Below, piece after piece: positions 62,490 to 64,000 of a stretch of 64,000 nucleotides of DNA. The translations under genes and the position numbers were made by a program. The notes under the pieces were generated by a model. That model was not told where the DNA came from and searched no databases. It worked only from the letters and a program-made list of their open reading frames with translations. Location of the stretch: contig NZ_CANLRP010000027.1 in NCBI RefSeq assembly GCF_947493425.1, positions 1-64,000 on the forward strand, read 5' to 3'. Position 1 is the first letter of the stretch. Every line of letters starts with the position of its first letter. Source of the DNA: an uncultured Microscilla sp. GTDB lineage: Bacteria > Bacteroidota > Bacteroidia > Cytophagales > Microscillaceae.

Positions 62490-62652
62490 TTAGTAACGTG
62501 TTCGCAATAACTGTCCGATTTAGAATAAATCCGCTTTACTGCCTTTCGTTATTTTTATTGCCCGTAGCGCTGCTACGAGTGCAAAAAATGCCTCAGTCAG
62601 TCGTGCATATTTGTCCTAAAAACCAGCAACTTATTTTGATCACGTTACTTAA
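62490..62652. mobile_element. MITE-like element, TTAGTAAC family, long copy
   Basis: Left end TTAGTAACGTGTTCGCAATA, right end complementary to TTAAGTAACGTGATCAAAAT; about 20 of 24 positions match allowing one gap. Contains an inner GTAGCGCTGCTAC palindrome. No ORF. Relatives at 28541-28610 and (one end) 9908-9930. Confidence 0.72.
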
Positions 62653-62752
62653 TAAGTCCCCATCTTGAGTCCTAAATACAAAACTACAGGGTTACTCAAA
62701 GAGGGCAAAACCTCTAGGGCTTTATTTTTAACTGTAAAATAATCCAGGTTGT

Positions 62753-63541
62753 TTATCGTTCTACTGAATTGTGTGTCGCTATTACAAATTCATCGGCGTC
62801 TAAGTGTGCTGGAAACTTCTCTCGAAAACGCTCCAGGGCTGCTTTATCAAGCATTTTGGTATGAATAATTTCGTCCTGTGTTTTTTCAAATAACACCTCC
62901 CCTTTAAAATCAACAATTGCCGAATCGCCTGAATAAGCAATGCCATTATCGTCTTTGCCTACCCGGTTTACCCCTACTACATAACTCAGGTTTTCTATAG
63001 CTCTTGCCTTAAGTAATGTACGCCAAGGGGCACGCCTTGCCTCTGGCCAGTTTGCCACGTACAAGGCTAGGTCGTAGGCTTGGTGTAAGTTACGGCTCCA
63101 AACCGGAAAACGCAGATCATAACAAATAAAAGGAGCTATTTTCCATCCTTTCCACTCTTTTACAACCAAGCGCTCACCTGCAGTATAGCTATGATGTTCT
63201 TCTGCCATCCGAAACAAATGGCGTTTGTCATAATAGTCATAAGTGCCGTCTGGCTGTACCCATAGCAAACGATTAAAATACTGCCCTTTGTCTACACAAA
63301 TAAAACTTCCTGTAACCACTGCTCCAGTTTGTGCGGCCATTTGTTGCATCCACTTATGAGTGGTAAGGTTCATAGGTTCTGCCAATGATTGAACACTCAT
63401 GCTAAACCCGGTAGTAAACATTTCGGGTAATACGATCAAGTCTGTAGGTTGATCGATTTGCCATATTTTTTCCTCAAACATAGCACGGTTTGCTGCCGGG
63501 TTTTGCCAGTATAGTTCTGACTGAATAATTGTAATTACCAT
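62753..63541 (-). CDS. Carbon-nitrogen hydrolase (omega-amidase / Nit2-like)
   Basis: 262 aa nitrilase-superfamily amidase. Catalytic triad: Glu40 (VLPEMFTTGFSM), Lys106 (YYDKRHLF) and Cys140 (PFICYDLRFPVWSRN). The YDLRFP context and length match YafV/Nit2-type omega-amidases that repair or recycle alpha-ketoglutaramate. Cytosolic. Its start overlaps the end of the next upstream minus-strand gene by 7 bp (63535-63541), so the two are co-transcribed. No terminator was recognised downstream. Confidence 0.92.
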   Translation of the reverse strand: MVITIIQSELYWQNPAANRAMFEEKIWQIDQPTDLIVLPEMFTTGFSMSVQSLAEPMNLTTHKWMQQMAAQTGAVVTGSFICVDKGQYFNRLLWVQPDGTYDYYDKRHLFRMAEEHHSYTAGERLVVKEWKGWKIAPFICYDLRFPVWSRNLHQAYDLALYVANWPEARRAPWRTLLKARAIENLSYVVGVNRVGKDDNGIAYSGDSAIVDFKGEVLFEKTQDEIIHTKMLDKAALERFREKFPAHLDADEFVIATHNSVER

Positions 63542-64000
63542 AAAGTAAAGTTAATCGTAGCGTTGACAAATGCCCCGCTTAGTTTTTCAAACTCTCTGAG
63601 CGGATATACATACCCACCAGAAGCACTCAGCACTACCCGGTGATCGTAGTATAAAAATACCCCACCCATTGGTGTAAACTGCAAGGTATTAAAGCTTTCT
63701 TGGTTCAAACCACCAAACTCCAGCCCAAAATAAGGAATTAAAAAATTACGCCGAGGATTACGTTCAACCGAGAGATTAAGCCCCAAACCATACTTGAGCA
63801 TATTAGAAACACCTACTTTATTGCTTTGCAAAATACTAATGGTGCCATAAAAGCGTAAATGGCTAGGTCCTCGGTTTTCGTTTTGACGAATGTAGTTATA
63901 AATAAGAAATTCGGGTGAAAACCCACTAAAGGTGCCTAAACTATCCGAAGAAGAAGGAAAGTAAAAATTATAGCCTCCACCCGGCATTACGTGCGAATCG
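63535..64000 (-). CDS. Outer-membrane beta-barrel-like protein, truncated by the window edge
   Basis: The frame is open to the end of the window, so the N-terminus is missing; the ATG at 63987 is probably internal. About 155 residues are visible. They alternate aromatic and polar residues with Gly turns (KYGLGLNLSVERNPRRNFLIPYFGLEFGG; GGVFLYYDHRVVLSASGGYVYPL) and finish in INFTLW, a beta-barrel-like terminal strand. Upstream partner of the amidase gene in the same transcript. Family not identified. Confidence 0.65.
   Translation of the reverse strand, partial: DSHVMPGGGYNFYFPSSSDSLGTFSGFSPEFLIYNYIRQNENRGPSHLRFYGTISILQSNKVGVSNMLKYGLGLNLSVERNPRRNFLIPYFGLEFGGLNQESFNTLQFTPMGGVFLYYDHRVVLSASGGYVYPLREFEKLSGAFVNATINFTLW

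Overview
The window looks like chromosome from a free-living, gliding member of the Bacteroidota, most likely order Cytophagales (Microscilla-like). Direct support: a GldH-type gliding lipoprotein next to a RicT/PSP1 protein, a type IX secretion (T9SS) C-terminal sorting domain, PorT-type beta-barrels, several lipoproteins with Bacteroidota-style signal peptides, AT-rich spacers, almost no Shine-Dalgarno sequences, and many TAnnTTTG -7 promoter boxes. The genus is an inference. I saw no tRNA, rRNA, CRISPR array, phage structural block or plasmid origin.

Layout. 0.1-7.6 kb: a membrane-anchored coiled-coil protein, then three tandem SpoIIE/PP2C phosphatases with different sensor ends (TPR, two-TM, receiver). 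7.6-12.5 kb: KamA-type aminomutase, a probable orphan small RNA, a SiaB-type kinase, agmatinase, a lipoprotein. 12.6-21.1 kb, mostly minus strand: a HisD homologue with a degenerate active site, a GNAT enzyme, a two-gene glycosyltransferase operon, an OmpH/Skp lipoprotein and a large uncharacterised protein with a nucleoside-phosphorylase-like end. 21.1-31 kb: a repeat-bearing spacer, a lipoprotein, enolase, then an AlbA_2 (Schlafen-type) protein beside a DNA-methyltransferase-like pseudoenzyme fused to Mrr-like and PKD-like parts, a lipoprotein, a CNNM/CBS protein and PhzF. 31-40 kb: TPR-aquaporin operon, Cys-rich secreted protein, fasciclin protein, a two-gene envelope operon, a serpin fused to a novel helical domain, a small secreted protein. 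40-49 kb: subtilisin plus a T9SS cargo with an S74 autoprotease domain, an MBL hydrolase, a 164-bp hairpin-rich repeat in several copies flanking two unknown membrane-protein genes, purD. 49-64 kb: RecQ, GDP-mannose pyrophosphorylase, a fourth SpoIIE phosphatase, DinB-like protein, AAA ATPase, aldose epimerase, ricT-gldH, a LON-domain protein, a beta-barrel, an omega-amidase-like protein and a partial outer-membrane gene.

Themes. (1) Signalling: four SpoIIE phosphatases and one SiaB kinase suggest partner-switching control, although no SiaC/anti-anti-sigma partner lies in the window. (2) Pseudoenzymes: the HisD, methyltransferase, receiver and RecQ zinc-site residues that matter most are replaced while the folds look intact. 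(3) Miniature repeats: at least five families of short elements with inverted ends or strong hairpins, two of them placed directly upstream of genes. (4) A likely shared operator, direct repeats of TAAACTCA in 21-bp register, stands at the same distance from two promoters of secreted-protein genes at 39.5 and 40.6 kb.

All calls come from reading the sequence and ORF translations by eye; no similarity search or structure prediction was run.
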